From assembly GCA_018266795.1 (NCBI GenBank), contig JAFDZV010000004.1, positions 325,445-389,444 on the forward strand: a stretch of 64,000 bases of DNA, given 5' to 3'. A program made the position numbers and the translations under genes. Source of the DNA: Bacteroidota bacterium. Its GTDB lineage: Bacteria; Bacteroidota; Ignavibacteria; OLB7. This document shows, piece by piece, positions 7,514 through 16,836 of the stretch; positions within the stretch are counted from its first letter, which is position 1, and the number at the start of each line of letters is the position of its first letter. The notes under the pieces were generated by a model that worked only from the letters and a program-made list of their open reading frames with translations, did not search any database and was not told the DNA's origin.

Positions 7514-8725
7514 ATGAAGATTGCACTCGCCTTTTCGGGCGGACTCGATACCTCGGTGATGGTGAAGTGGCTGCAGGAGCACTACGACGCCGAGGTTGTG
7601 ACTGTGACCGGTGATCTGGGACAGCAGAAGGAGCTGATCGGCGTCGAGGAGAAGGCGAAGACGCTCGGCGTTGTGAGCGCGCACATCCTGGACCTGCGCG
7701 ACGAGTTCGTCCACGGCTACATCCTTCCGGCACTGAAGGCCGGAGCCCTGTACGAAGGTTCCTATCCGATGGCCACCGCGCTCGGGCGCCCGCTGCTTGC
7801 GAAGGCGTTGGTGGACGTGGCCCGCCAGACCGGCTGCGATGCGGTTGCGCATGGCTGCACCGGGAAGGGAAACGATCAGGTTCGCTTCGAGGCATCCGTC
7901 GCCGCGCTGGCTCCCGAACTGAAGGTGCTTGCGCCGGTGCGGAACTGGGAGTTCCGTTCGCGTGAGGAGGAGATCGCCTACTGCCAGACACACGGTATCC
8001 CCGTTGCGGCCACCACGGCCAATCCGTATTCGATCGACGAGAATATCTGGGGCACGAGCATCGAGTGCGGCGTGCTGGAGGATCCGATGGCGGAGCCGCC
8101 GGAGGATGCATACCAGCGCACGGTCTCCCCGATGAACGCGCCTGATGAACCGTGCTACGTCACCATCGAGTTCGCCGCCGGCATCCCGGTTGCGCTGAAC
8201 GGTGTTGCGATGGAGGCCCCGGAACTGATCGCGAGCCTGAACACGATCGCCGGCGCCAACGGTGTGGGCCGCATCGATCTGGTGGAAAACCGCCTGGTTG
8301 GAATCAAGTCGCGCGAGATCTACGAGGCTCCGGCCGCGCTGGTGCTCTACAAGGCCCATCTGGAGCTGGAGCGCCTCACGCTGGATCGCGAGACCTTCCA
8401 CTACAAGGCGAAGATGGCGAACGACTATGCTGACCTCGTGTACAACGGTCTCTGGCATTCACCGCTCCGCTCCGCGATGGATGCGTTCATCGATCGGACG
8501 CAGAGTGTCGTGAACGGGCTCGTGAAGCTGAAGTTGTACAAGGGGAATATCGAAGTCTCCGGCCGCACGTCGCCGAACTCCCTCTACGATACGGGCCTTG
8601 CCACGTACACGGAGGAGGATGCGTTCGATCACAAGGCGAGCGAGGGCTTCATCGCGATCTATGCGCTCCCGTTGAAGACGTATCATCGCGTCAACAACGA
8701 GGCGCCGAACGAGGTCGCGAAGTAG
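7514..8725 (+). CDS. argG: Argininosuccinate synthase
   Basis: A 403-residue enzyme, full family length. It joins citrulline and aspartate with ATP to give argininosuccinate. [10 protein letters not shown] at residues 6-15 is the ATP pyrophosphatase loop, and [14 protein letters not shown] the second nucleotide and citrulline segment. [15 protein letters not shown] and EITVEF-like [10 protein letters not shown] follow as in the family. It lies 149 bases after argR behind a potentially structured leader. A strong hairpin with a T-rich tail at 8856-8888 ends the unit before argH. Confidence 0.96.
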   Translation: MKIALAFSGGLDTSVMVKWLQEHYDAEVVTVTGDLGQQKELIGVEEKAKTLGVVSAHILDLRDEFVHGYILPALKAGALYEGSYPMATALGRPLLAKALVDVARQTGCDAVAHGCTGKGNDQVRFEASVAALAPELKVLAPVRNWEFRSREEEIAYCQTHGIPVAATTANPYSIDENIWGTSIECGVLEDPMAEPPEDAYQRTVSPMNAPDEPCYVTIEFAAGIPVALNGVAMEAPELIASLNTIAGANGVGRIDLVENRLVGIKSREIYEAPAALVLYKAHLELERLTLDRETFHYKAKMANDYADLVYNGLWHSPLRSAMDAFIDRTQSVVNGLVKLKLYKGNIEVSGRTSPNSLYDTGLATYTEEDAFDHKASEGFIAIYALPLKTYHRVNNEAPNEVAK

Positions 8726-8855
8726 AGGCGCGGCGATGGCGTCGCGATGCGGTGAGGGCCGGCGACAGGCCCCGCGGCCGGCAACGGATGGGATCGCGAT
8801 ACGGTTCGATCCCCGGAGCGCGGAGGCGCTTCCCTCTCGAGATTCGTAATTCAAG

Positions 8856-8888
8856 CGATCCCGGCACGGCGCCGGGATCGTTGTTTTC
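8856..8888 (+). terminator. Intrinsic terminator between argG and argH
   Basis: A perfect 10-bp stem, CGATCCCGGC (8856-8865) with GCCGGGATCG (8871-8880), has a 5-base loop followed by TTGTTTTC. It lies 130 bases after the argG stop, implying that argH has its own start or depends on read-through. Confidence 0.7.
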
Positions 8889-8969
8889 AACCATGCCGCA
8901 ACGATGCCGCGATGCCGTGTGTATCGGCGATGCAGAGTATCGAACGCGGCGCGCAGACTGTTGAGCATC

Positions 8970-10358
8970 ATGGCTTCGGAGAATCTTTGGGCCGGACGGT
9001 TTCGCGAGAGCCTTGCGGAGATCGCGCACCGCTTCTCGAGTTCGATTGCGCTGGATGGCCGCCTGTATCGGGAGGACATCGCCGGCAGTATCGCGCACGT
9101 ACGCATGCTGGGCGCCACGGGCGTGCTTGCGGTTGACGAGGCAACCCGGATCGCGACCGCGCTGGAGGAGATTCGTGGTGAGATCGAGCGAGGCGAACTG
9201 GAGCTCGATGCGCGCCACGAGGACGTGCACATGGCGATCGAGGGGCGGCTGATCGAGAAGCTGGGCCCCGGAGGGGGCGCGCTTCATACCGCACGCAGCC
9301 GGAACGACCAGGTTGCCCTGGACGAGCGGCTCTACCTTCGCTCCGCGCTCGACGGACTTGCCGATGCCATCACCGAACTGCAGCGCGTTCTGCTGAAGTG
9401 TGCGGAGGAACATGCCGGCACGCTGATGCCGGGCTACACGCACACGCAGCGCGCGCAGCCTGTGCTGCTGGCCCACCATCTGCTTGCCTACGCATCCATG
9501 TTCGATCGCGATCGCGAACGCCTGCTGGATTGCCGCCGGCGCACCAACCGGTCGCCGCTGGGCGCGGCGGCGCTTGCCGGAACGTCGTTCGCAATCGACA
9601 GGATGATGGTGGCGGGCGAGCTCGGGTTCGACGGCATCGTGGAGAACAGCATGGATGCCGTGAGCGATCGTGACTACATCATCGAGGCCGTTGCCGCCTG
9701 CTCCATCACGATGATGCACCTGAGCCGCATCGCGGAGGATCTCGTTCTCTGGTCCACACCGGAGTTCGGTTTCGTGACCATCGGCGACGCGTTCACCACC
9801 GGCAGCAGCATCATGCCACAGAAGAAGAATCCGGACATGGCGGAGCTGGTGCGCGGCCGAACGGGACGGGTGTACGGCTCGCTGATCTCCCTGCTCACGA
9901 TGATGAAGGGACTGCCGCTGGCGTACAATCGCGACATGCAGGAGGACAAGGGGCCGATGTTCGAGGCGATCGACACCACCCGCGACGCCCTCGCGATCAT
10001 GGCGCCGATGCTTGCAAGCAGCACGTTCCATGGCACCAGGATGGCGAGCCAGGCGGATGCAGGCTTCTCGCTTGCAACGGAGGTGGCGGACTATCTGGTA
10101 CGCAGGGGGCTTCCGTTCCGTGAGGCGCACCACATCACCGGCCGCGTGGTTGCACACTGCGTCGAACGGGGCTGCGCGTTGAACGATCTCGATCCCGTGG
10201 CGTTCCGTACCTTCTCACCGCTCTTCGAGGAGGACATCGCGGAGTATCTGCGGCCGGCCACCAGCATCGCGCTGAAGGGATCGGCCGGCAGCACGGCGCC
10301 GGCGGAGGTACAGCGGCAGCTTGCCCACTGGCGCGGTGTGCTTGGCGCGCGCGCGTAG
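8970..10358 (+). CDS. argH: Argininosuccinate lyase
   Basis: A 462-residue enzyme of normal length that splits argininosuccinate into arginine and fumarate, the last step. The superfamily signature GSSIMPQKKNPD is intact and contains the catalytic serine. LHTARSRNDQV and PGYTHTQRAQPV are the other two conserved segments. The ATG at 8970 gives the usual N-terminus ENLWAGRF. The in-frame upstream 22 residues are Arg-rich and not conserved in type. I see no TAnnTTTG promoter in the 82 bases between the terminator and the start. Confidence 0.96.
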   Translation: MASENLWAGRFRESLAEIAHRFSSSIALDGRLYREDIAGSIAHVRMLGATGVLAVDEATRIATALEEIRGEIERGELELDARHEDVHMAIEGRLIEKLGPGGGALHTARSRNDQVALDERLYLRSALDGLADAITELQRVLLKCAEEHAGTLMPGYTHTQRAQPVLLAHHLLAYASMFDRDRERLLDCRRRTNRSPLGAAALAGTSFAIDRMMVAGELGFDGIVENSMDAVSDRDYIIEAVAACSITMMHLSRIAEDLVLWSTPEFGFVTIGDAFTTGSSIMPQKKNPDMAELVRGRTGRVYGSLISLLTMMKGLPLAYNRDMQEDKGPMFEAIDTTRDALAIMAPMLASSTFHGTRMASQADAGFSLATEVADYLVRRGLPFREAHHITGRVVAHCVERGCALNDLDPVAFRTFSPLFEEDIAEYLRPATSIALKGSAGSTAPAEVQRQLAHWRGVLGARA

Positions 10359-10392
10359 CGGCGCTATCCTATCATCCTGTTCGTATCACATC

Positions 10393-10665
10393 GTGGCAAC
10401 CATACATATCCGGAAAGAACATGCACGCGGCCGCGAGGCGGCACGCGCCGCCGTGACGGACATCGCCTCCAATCTCGGCAAGAGCCTCGGGATTGCATCG
10501 CAGTGGGAGGGAGACACGCTTCGGTTTCATCACAGCGACGCGACCGGCACCATCGTGATCGACGAGACATCGGTAACCGTTGATGCGCAGCTCGGCGCCA
10601 TGCTCTCGCTTTTCAAGAGCAACGTGCAGTCGCAGATCATGGGCTATCTGAACGAGCGGTTGTGA
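10393..10665 (+). CDS. Polyhydroxyalkanoic-acid-system-like small protein
   Basis: A 90-residue protein starting at GTG with VATIHIRKEH. The layout (a strand, then GREAARAAVTDIASNLGKSLG, then WEGDTLRF and a second sheet with GTIVIDETSVTVDAQLG, ending in an amphipathic helix) matches the short family annotated as polyhydroxyalkanoic acid system protein. Members bind ligands or granules, but their biochemical role is poorly defined. No other polyester genes are nearby, so the name should be taken as a family label. The longer frame from 10321 overlaps argH and is not used. Confidence 0.6.
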   Translation: MATIHIRKEHARGREAARAAVTDIASNLGKSLGIASQWEGDTLRFHHSDATGTIVIDETSVTVDAQLGAMLSLFKSNVQSQIMGYLNERL

Positions 10666-10826
10666 CAGTGAGCGGCGAGCCGCGATAAGATTCCGAACGG
10701 GTCGGGGGGGCGCCGAGAGACAATCGATGACCTGATTACAGCATTCACCAGGTTGGGCCATGCTGCGCTGTGTGCACATGATGTGACGGTGCGGCGATAG
10801 ATGCACAATACATGCTGGAGGTAGTC

Positions 10827-11402
10827 ATGAGAACGCATCGATTTCGGTTCGACCGATGGGTACGTCCTGTTTTTTTGTTGCTGCTCTGGATCATTCTCAC
10901 CGGTGACAGCTGGATGCTTCCAACGAAGAAGGCCGTGCAGTCCGCCAACAAGGAGTATACGTTCACGTTCATTCCACGAGGGTATCGATCGGGGCTGGCG
11001 TGCCGGAGGGCCGATACATGTTCCGGCAATCTGTATTCGGAGCGTGATGGGAAACAGCTATGGGCGCGGCCGTTGTTGAACTACAATGCGCCCGTGGATG
11101 TGCTCGTTGCCAATTCCGGCCGGAGAGTGGTCACGCTCGATAACTGGGGGATGATGGGATATGGTCCGGTGCTGGTCGTCTACGGCGAGGGGGGCATGGT
11201 GCTTCGGGAATCGGCATTGAAGGATATCCTGACCCCGGAACAGATCAAGCACGCTCCGGAGAGCGTCTCGTCGATCTGGTGGCGTGACAGCGCCTGGTTC
11301 GAAAACAGTGACTCCATGCTTGCGATATCCCTGAGGAAGGAATCGCGTGACACTGCGAAGTTCTGGGTTCCCGGGGATACGATCCGTCTGAGAATCGAGT
11401 GA
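10827..11402 (+). CDS. Hypothetical membrane-anchored or exported protein
   Basis: A 191-residue protein of unknown family. A charged N-terminus (MRTHRFRFDRWVR) leads into one hydrophobic segment at about 12-26, then a hydrophilic domain of about 160 residues with strand-rich character, so it is probably periplasmic and either anchored or cleaved. Two cysteines (in ACRRADTCSG) are close together and may form a disulphide. GGAGG ends 7 bases before the ATG at 10827, which favours this start over the ATG at 10812. It converges on the large gene at 11417, with 14 bases between stops. Confidence 0.6.
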   Translation: MRTHRFRFDRWVRPVFLLLLWIILTGDSWMLPTKKAVQSANKEYTFTFIPRGYRSGLACRRADTCSGNLYSERDGKQLWARPLLNYNAPVDVLVANSGRRVVTLDNWGMMGYGPVLVVYGEGGMVLRESALKDILTPEQIKHAPESVSSIWWRDSAWFENSDSMLAISLRKESRDTAKFWVPGDTIRLRIE

Positions 11403-11416
11403 GGGGGTCGTGATCC

Positions 11417-14400
11417 CTACCACCTCTTCACGAAGCTGATTACCGGCGCCACCTTCAATGACGGCGCATCGCCGTCGCCGGTGGTGATGCCCAGATATCC
11501 AAGGCCCGCGTCCACGGCCCATGTCTCGCCGAAGTAGCGGGCGGTGGCCGCCACGGGAACGAAGCCGAGTGTCTGCATGCCGAGCACTTCCGCCGCAACC
11601 TTCCAGCGATTCGCGAAGCGATAATCTCCGCCAACCGAAACGATGGCTGCGTTCTTCGTGAACGTTCCGGCGTCGATCGTGGTATGCTGCTTGAACGCAT
11701 AGCCGGCCGTGACTGAGATGCGGCTGTCGTCATCGCCGTAGCTGGCGGCAACGTACGGTGCGTGCACAACGATGCTGGACTCCAGCGAGTCGCGCGTCTC
11801 CTCACGATCGTAGATGCTGCGGGCGAACTGATATCCCGCCGCGATGTCCAATTTCTCGTGCTCCAGAATGCCGACCTTCAGGCCGAGGGAGTATGCGCCG
11901 TACATCGTGCCGTGCACGCCGCCCCAGTCATCCGGGAAGGGGATGCCGCCGCCGGCGATGATCATCACGCGCGGCACCGGAACCCAGCCGGCCGTCACGC
12001 CCGCCACATCGTACACTCCCAGCACGAACGCTCCCTTCTTCGGCACCACGGCATTCGGCACGGCAATGGTGCGGAATGTCGTCGGGTCCGTGTACGTGAC
12101 CGTGGGCTCCGCCTCGCCGCCGCGGCCGTAGAGATCCGTCTCCGCATCACCCCCCACGCCGCTGTGGCGGAACGTGATACGCGTCGAGGTGCGTCCGGCA
12201 TGCTTCGGCGAGAACCGGAAGGTCATCGCATGCGATCCGTTCGGTGCAAGCGTGAATGCGCTTCCGCCGCTCATGATCGCGAACTGCGATGTGTCCGGAC
12301 CGGTGATCGCGACGCCCGCGATCTCCACGGGGCTGTTGCCGCTGTTCCGGAGCACGGCCGTTACAACGGTGTCGCGATTCGAGCCGACCTCCACATCGCC
12401 GAAGTCGATCGATGATGCATCCATCCGCAATTCGGAACGCGCACCCTCGCCTCGCAGGCTCTGGCGCAGCGTGCGGCCGCCGGCTTCAACCTCGGCCGTT
12501 GCCGTGCGCGCGCCCGTGCTCGCGGGCGTGAAGCGGAACTCCACGTTGTGCGCGCTTCCGGGGGGAACATCGAAGGGGGGAATCCCGGAGACGAGTGAGA
12601 ACTCCTTTGCGTTCGCGCCACTAATCGTAATGCGATCCACACGCAGCGGCGCCGTTCCGCTGTTGCGAATGAAGCCGGAGACAACGGAGTCGTTCTGCGT
12701 GCGCACGGCGCGCCTGCCGAAGTCCACATCCACGCTTGCCGGGTGCGAGTCGATGATGGCCCAGAGCGAATCGCTCCGGTCATCCTGCAGCGTCGCGGGG
12801 TCCACACGCCAGAGCCGCGAGGTCTTGCTGTCGCTTGCGGCGATGCGCGATCCATCCGGCGAGAAGGCGAGGTAGGACATCTGCATGTCCCATGGGAACG
12901 AGTGCGTCTTCCGGTGCGAGTCGATATCCCACACATCGACGGAAGCCTCGCGCACGGCGATCTGCGAGCCGTCCGGGCTGAAGAGCGCATAGCCAACGGA
13001 GGAGCGGGCGTCGTTCTCGTGTTCCTCCAGCCGCATGATCTCCTTGCCGGTAGCCAGATCGTAGAGTCGCGGCGCGATATCCACACCGGCCCATACCAGG
13101 AGCGAGGATGCGTCCGGGCTGAAGATGGCGCGAAGGTCCGTGCCGCCGTGCCGCTCCTTTACCGGGAACGCCGCAAGCTGCTCGCCGCTTGCGGCGGACC
13201 AGACGCGCACCACGTTGTCGTATCCGGCCGTTGCAACGCGTCCGTCGTTGCTGAAGGCAACGGAGGTCACTCCTTCGTGATGTTCGTTGAAGCGGCGCAG
13301 TTCGCGGCCGGTGGCTGCGTCCCAGATGCGGGCCGTGCTGTCGCGGCTGCCGGTGAGAACCCAGCGTCCGTCCGGGCTGAACGTGGCCGCGTTCACCCAG
13401 TCCGTATGCCCAAGCAGCTTCACGGCCGTTCCGGAGGAGACATCGAACACCACGGGGTCGCGATCAGCGCGCGCGATCACGTGCCGTCCGTCGGGCGAGA
13501 AGACCGGATCGGGCGTGACGTCGCCATCCATGCGCGCTCCCTCCACATCCGGCTTCTGGAACAGCTTGCCGCTGAGCCTGCGTGCCAGCCGGCCGCTCGC
13601 CGCATCCCAGATGCCGATGTCGTTCCCGTCCGCGGCCGTCAGTATCCTCCTGCTGTCCGGGCTCATCTCCGCGTAGTAGACGCGTTTCGGGCGGCCGCCA
13701 TTCGCTCCGGTGGAGACCCTGAGCGTCTGCAGCAGCGTTCCACTTCGCGCATCCCACACGCGTGCGGTGCCGTCCCAGCTTGCGGTGATGGCTCGTGACC
13801 CGTCGCCGGAGAAGTTGGTGGACATCACATAGTCATCGTGCGCGGCGAGGCCGATGGCATCGTCCTTCTTCTTCTCCACGCTGTGGTCAACCAGTGCAAC
13901 GCGTGCACGGCATCGCTGGCTGGGAGTTGCCGGCACGCGCCATCGGAAGGCTCCGCCGGTTGCGCGGTCGGTGATTGCATGCCAGGATGCGCCGTCGTTC
14001 GTGCTGTAATCCAGGCGCACGGTGTCGCTGGGGAGCACGCCCTCCCACGTAATGGAGGTCTGTTCGCCGGCGTTGAATCGCTCGCCGCCGTTGGGCGCAA
14101 GCAGATGAATCGTCGGCGCGGCTGCCGCACCCGATCCGGCGGAGGCGGCGATGGAGTTGCCGCTGCACGCATCACCGCGGACCGCCCATCGCGCGAACGC
14201 ATAGTTGGTATCCGCTGCGGTGTAGCGCACGGTGAGCGTACGGCGTTCGCCTGCGGCGAGTGTGAACGGAGTGGATGTTCCGCTCAGTGCGAACGCGCCG
14301 GCGCGGCCCACGGGATCGATCCCCTGCACCGTGATCGCCCGGTTGCGCGCCGTGAGCGTGATCCGCATCTCCTTCGATGTTCCCGGCGCCACGACTCCGA

Positions 14401-15355
14401 AGCGGAGCGCCGGCGGATCGAGGTCGATTGCCGGCACGGATGCCTTCGGAGCCGTGTAGGCAACCGCCGTGGCAAGGCCCTGCGCGGGAAGCGCGATGGT
14501 GGCGTTGCGTTCGGGCGCACACGATGGTTCGCTCTGCCACACCAGCTCGCACGGCTCGCCGCCGAGAGCGCGGAAGAGTATCGCCTGGTAGATCGCACGT
14601 GCCTCCGCGATCGTGGTGACGTTCTCGTAGTATTCGCCGCCGGTCCTCCGTGCGATCCGCTTCAGTTCATCCGGCGCGGGCATCCCAAGCGTGACGCAGA
14701 AGATCGCCGCATTCGCCCTGTTTGCGGAGTCGATGATTGCCGCCTCGTTGCCGCCGCCCCGTCCGTCCGTCAGAAACACCACGATATGCTTCTGCTTCCC
14801 CTCGGCAACGATTGGAATGCCGCCGGCCGGCGGTATCATGAGCGCAGCATTGTAGTTGGTTCCGCCCTTCGGTGCCAGCGCGGCGATTGCGCTCACCAGC
14901 TTCGCGCGGTCGGACGTGAAGTCGCTGATGATCATGCTCCGGTCATCGAAGGAGGCGATGGCGCATTCGGATTCACCCTCCGGCAGTCCCTGCACCCACG
15001 CGTCCGCTGCCGTGCGAGCGAGCTCGATGTTCGGCGTTCCGCCCGATGTGCCCGACGATGCCATCGAGCCGGATACATCGATCACCAGCACGCTGGATAT
15101 TGCGCGCGGCGGCGGAGCCGGCGTGCACGAGAGCGCGGTTACCGTGCGCCGCACGCCGTTCTCGGCCACCACCACATCTCCCGTTCCAAGGCCGGTGAAC
15201 GGACGGCCGTTTGCATCCAGGATGTAGACACGTGCGCGTATCTCGGGGAAGGCGGAGGAGTCGATGGCCGAAACGGTAAGCCGCTGCGCCTGTGCCTGCG
15301 CGGCTGCAGCCACGACGAGAAACGCTGTGAGGAGTGGACGGGGGAGTCGGATCAT
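11417..15355 (-). CDS. Secreted VWA, WD40 and ASH-repeat protein with C-terminal barrel
   Basis: A 1312-residue exported protein. Order of domains: signal peptide (1-24, ending AQAQ); short N-terminal sheet; von Willebrand A domain (about 87-270) with MIDAS DVSGS at 93-97, Thr166 and the TDGRG strand at 196; a choice-of-anchor-D/ASH-like domain (about 310-400); an Ig-like domain with NGGERFNAGEQTSITWEG (about 418-495); a WD40 propeller (about 505-850) with repeated FSPDGRHV and ATGRELRRF patterns; two more ASH-like domains (about 872-1075); and a final 200 residues of alternating strands ending APVISFVKRW, which look like a small outer-membrane barrel. The fusion implies a periplasmic or surface metal-dependent adhesion platform held by its own anchor. 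Function is unknown. Confidence 0.85.
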   Translation of the reverse strand: MIRLPRPLLTAFLVVAAAAQAQAQRLTVSAIDSSAFPEIRARVYILDANGRPFTGLGTGDVVVAENGVRRTVTALSCTPAPPPRAISSVLVIDVSGSMASSGTSGGTPNIELARTAADAWVQGLPEGESECAIASFDDRSMIISDFTSDRAKLVSAIAALAPKGGTNYNAALMIPPAGGIPIVAEGKQKHIVVFLTDGRGGGNEAAIIDSANRANAAIFCVTLGMPAPDELKRIARRTGGEYYENVTTIAEARAIYQAILFRALGGEPCELVWQSEPSCAPERNATIALPAQGLATAVAYTAPKASVPAIDLDPPALRFGVVAPGTSKEMRITLTARNRAITVQGIDPVGRAGAFALSGTSTPFTLAAGERRTLTVRYTAADTNYAFARWAVRGDACSGNSIAASAGSGAAAAPTIHLLAPNGGERFNAGEQTSITWEGVLPSDTVRLDYSTNDGASWHAITDRATGGAFRWRVPATPSQRCRARVALVDHSVEKKKDDAIGLAAHDDYVMSTNFSGDGSRAITASWDGTARVWDARSGTLLQTLRVSTGANGGRPKRVYYAEMSPDSRRILTAADGNDIGIWDAASGRLARRLSGKLFQKPDVEGARMDGDVTPDPVFSPDGRHVIARADRDPVVFDVSSGTAVKLLGHTDWVNAATFSPDGRWVLTGSRDSTARIWDAATGRELRRFNEHHEGVTSVAFSNDGRVATAGYDNVVRVWSAASGEQLAAFPVKERHGGTDLRAIFSPDASSLLVWAGVDIAPRLYDLATGKEIMRLEEHENDARSSVGYALFSPDGSQIAVREASVDVWDIDSHRKTHSFPWDMQMSYLAFSPDGSRIAASDSKTSRLWRVDPATLQDDRSDSLWAIIDSHPASVDVDFGRRAVRTQNDSVVSGFIRNSGTAPLRVDRITISGANAKEFSLVSGIPPFDVPPGSAHNVEFRFTPASTGARTATAEVEAGGRTLRQSLRGEGARSELRMDASSIDFGDVEVGSNRDTVVTAVLRNSGNSPVEIAGVAITGPDTSQFAIMSGGSAFTLAPNGSHAMTFRFSPKHAGRTSTRITFRHSGVGGDAETDLYGRGGEAEPTVTYTDPTTFRTIAVPNAVVPKKGAFVLGVYDVAGVTAGWVPVPRVMIIAGGGIPFPDDWGGVHGTMYGAYSLGLKVGILEHEKLDIAAGYQFARSIYDREETRDSLESSIVVHAPYVAASYGDDDSRISVTAGYAFKQHTTIDAGTFTKNAAIVSVGGDYRFANRWKVAAEVLGMQTLGFVPVAATARYFGETWAVDAGLGYLGITTGDGDAPSLKVAPVISFVKRW

Positions 15356-15659
15356 GATGCCTGCAATCGTGAGGACGAGAAGGAGCTGGGGTGTACGCCG
15401 CCGGATACGCCGGTTGCGCGATGTTGTGGCGCAAAGATGCTGAGAGCGGCGTCAAAGGCCAAAGCGAACATCACCCTGCGCCGATATTGTGTTGCTGCGT
15501 GGGCATGGGTAGTTTCACTCGCTCCGCCGGCTGCCCCGCATATGCTCGTGCATGCGCGTGCGCCGAAGTTCGCGGAGCCGGCCGGGCGGCGGGCCGCCTC
15601 GCGGGGCACACCTTCGGGCCGGCAGGTGCGTTGTGATTGCGACACCAATGGAGATCCCG
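15356..15659. other. Divergent intergenic region
   Basis: Lies between the start of the VWA-WD40 gene (minus strand) and the HEAT-repeat gene (plus strand). I see no third gene, no exact TAnnTTTG element and no strong hairpin. It must hold the promoters of both. Confidence 0.4.
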
Positions 15660-16199
15660 ATGCGTGAAGAGGTACGGCGTAAGCTTTCCGGCGGCGACCG
15701 GCGTTCCATCGGCCGCGCCGATGAAGTTGTTCGCGACGTCGTTGCCCGGCCGGAGCTCTTTGCCGATCTGATCGAAGGGCTGGATGATGCGGACCTGCTG
15801 GTGCGCATGCGTTGCGCCGACGCGGCGGAGAAGATCACGCGGGAACATCCGGAATATCTAGTCCCGCACAGACGCCGCTGCCTGCAGTTGCTCGTGCGAA
15901 GCACGCAGCAGGAGGTACGCTGGCATCTTGCGCAGATCGTTCCGCGGCTGAGGCTTACGCGTGCGGAGCGCGCCTCCGTTGTCGAAGCACTGTTCCGCTA
16001 TCTCGCGGACCGGAGCAGCATCGTTCGCACACTGAGCATGCAGGCGCTCGCCGATCTTTCGTTGGACGATCCGGAACTGCGCCGGCGCATCCTTCCACTG
16101 ATGGAGCACCTTGCGGTTACCGGCACACCGGCCATGCGGGCCCGCGGGCGCAGGCTGCTGAGGCAGCTGCGGGATCTCGATGCCCGGGCCGGGCGATGA
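15660..16199 (+). CDS. HEAT-repeat-like helical protein
   Basis: A 179-residue all-helical protein. Paired helices recur about every 35-40 residues (ELFADLIEGLDDADLLVRMRCADAAEKI, then VRWHLAQIVPRLRL, then SIVRTLSMQALADLSLDD), the pattern of HEAT or PBS-lyase repeats that act as protein-binding scaffolds. The bacterial partner is not evident. GGAG sits 6 bases before the ATG at 15660. An ATG at 15648 and GTG at 15630 are possible longer starts. No neighbour suggests a pathway. Confidence 0.65.
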   Translation: MREEVRRKLSGGDRRSIGRADEVVRDVVARPELFADLIEGLDDADLLVRMRCADAAEKITREHPEYLVPHRRRCLQLLVRSTQQEVRWHLAQIVPRLRLTRAERASVVEALFRYLADRSSIVRTLSMQALADLSLDDPELRRRILPLMEHLAVTGTPAMRARGRRLLRQLRDLDARAGR

Positions 16200-16264
16200 C
16201 GCCGATGGACGTTGTCTGCCGATGAACTTCGCATCGGGCGCATTCGATTCACCAAGGATGAAGT

Positions 16265-16816
16265 ATGGCTTCGGCATTCACGCACGGCCTCGTCGGACTC
16301 GCGCTCGGCCGTCTTTCAACGGCGGAGCGGCAGCCGCGCCGCTTCTGGGTGCTCGCCGCGCTCTGTGCCATCCTGCCGGATATCGACGCAGTCGGCTACA
16401 TGATGGGGGTCGACTACGCCGGCATGTGGGGGCACCGCGGCATCATTCATTCCCTTCTCGTCGCACTTCTTACCGGCTTCGCCGTTGCGCTGCTGGCGTT
16501 CCCTTCGGTTGTCCGGTGGTCGCGTGAGTGGTGGAGACTGGTGCTCTTCTTCTTCGGTGCAACCGCATCGCACGGCCTGCTCGACGCGCTCACAACGGGT
16601 GGGCTTGGCGTTGCCTTCTTCGCTCCGTTCAGCGGGACACGCTACTTTCTTCCATGGCGCGTGATCCGCGTCTCACCGATCGGTGTTGGCTCCTTCTTCA
16701 GCGCGCGAGGTGCTGCGGTAATTGCGAGTGAAGCTCTCTGGGTCTGGTTGCCCATGCTGGTGCTTCTCGCGATCGCCCGGGTCGTTCGCCGCCGCCGGCA
16801 CGGTTCGCCGCGCTGA
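16265..16816 (+). CDS. YdjM/DUF457 family membrane-bound metal-dependent hydrolase
   Basis: A 183-residue inner-membrane protein. MASAFTHGLVGLALG at the start, LPDIDAVGY, HRGIIHSLL and SHGLLDALT are the conserved histidine/aspartate segments of the LexA-regulated YdjM family, thought to form a metal site at the membrane face. The substrate is unknown. Three or four helices are evident. AAGGAT precedes the ATG at 16265. The gene ends 20 bases from the convergent FAD dehydrogenase gene. Confidence 0.85.
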   Translation: MASAFTHGLVGLALGRLSTAERQPRRFWVLAALCAILPDIDAVGYMMGVDYAGMWGHRGIIHSLLVALLTGFAVALLAFPSVVRWSREWWRLVLFFFGATASHGLLDALTTGGLGVAFFAPFSGTRYFLPWRVIRVSPIGVGSFFSARGAAVIASEALWVWLPMLVLLAIARVVRRRRHGSPR

Positions 16817-16836
16817 TGCATAACTCTCGATGCCGG

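Noticed and set aside
13838-15667. A 609-codon plus-strand frame opposite the VWA-WD40 gene
   Set aside because: Arg/Ala/Gly/Cys-rich without recognisable motifs. The minus-strand frame has a signal peptide, MIDAS and WD40 repeats.
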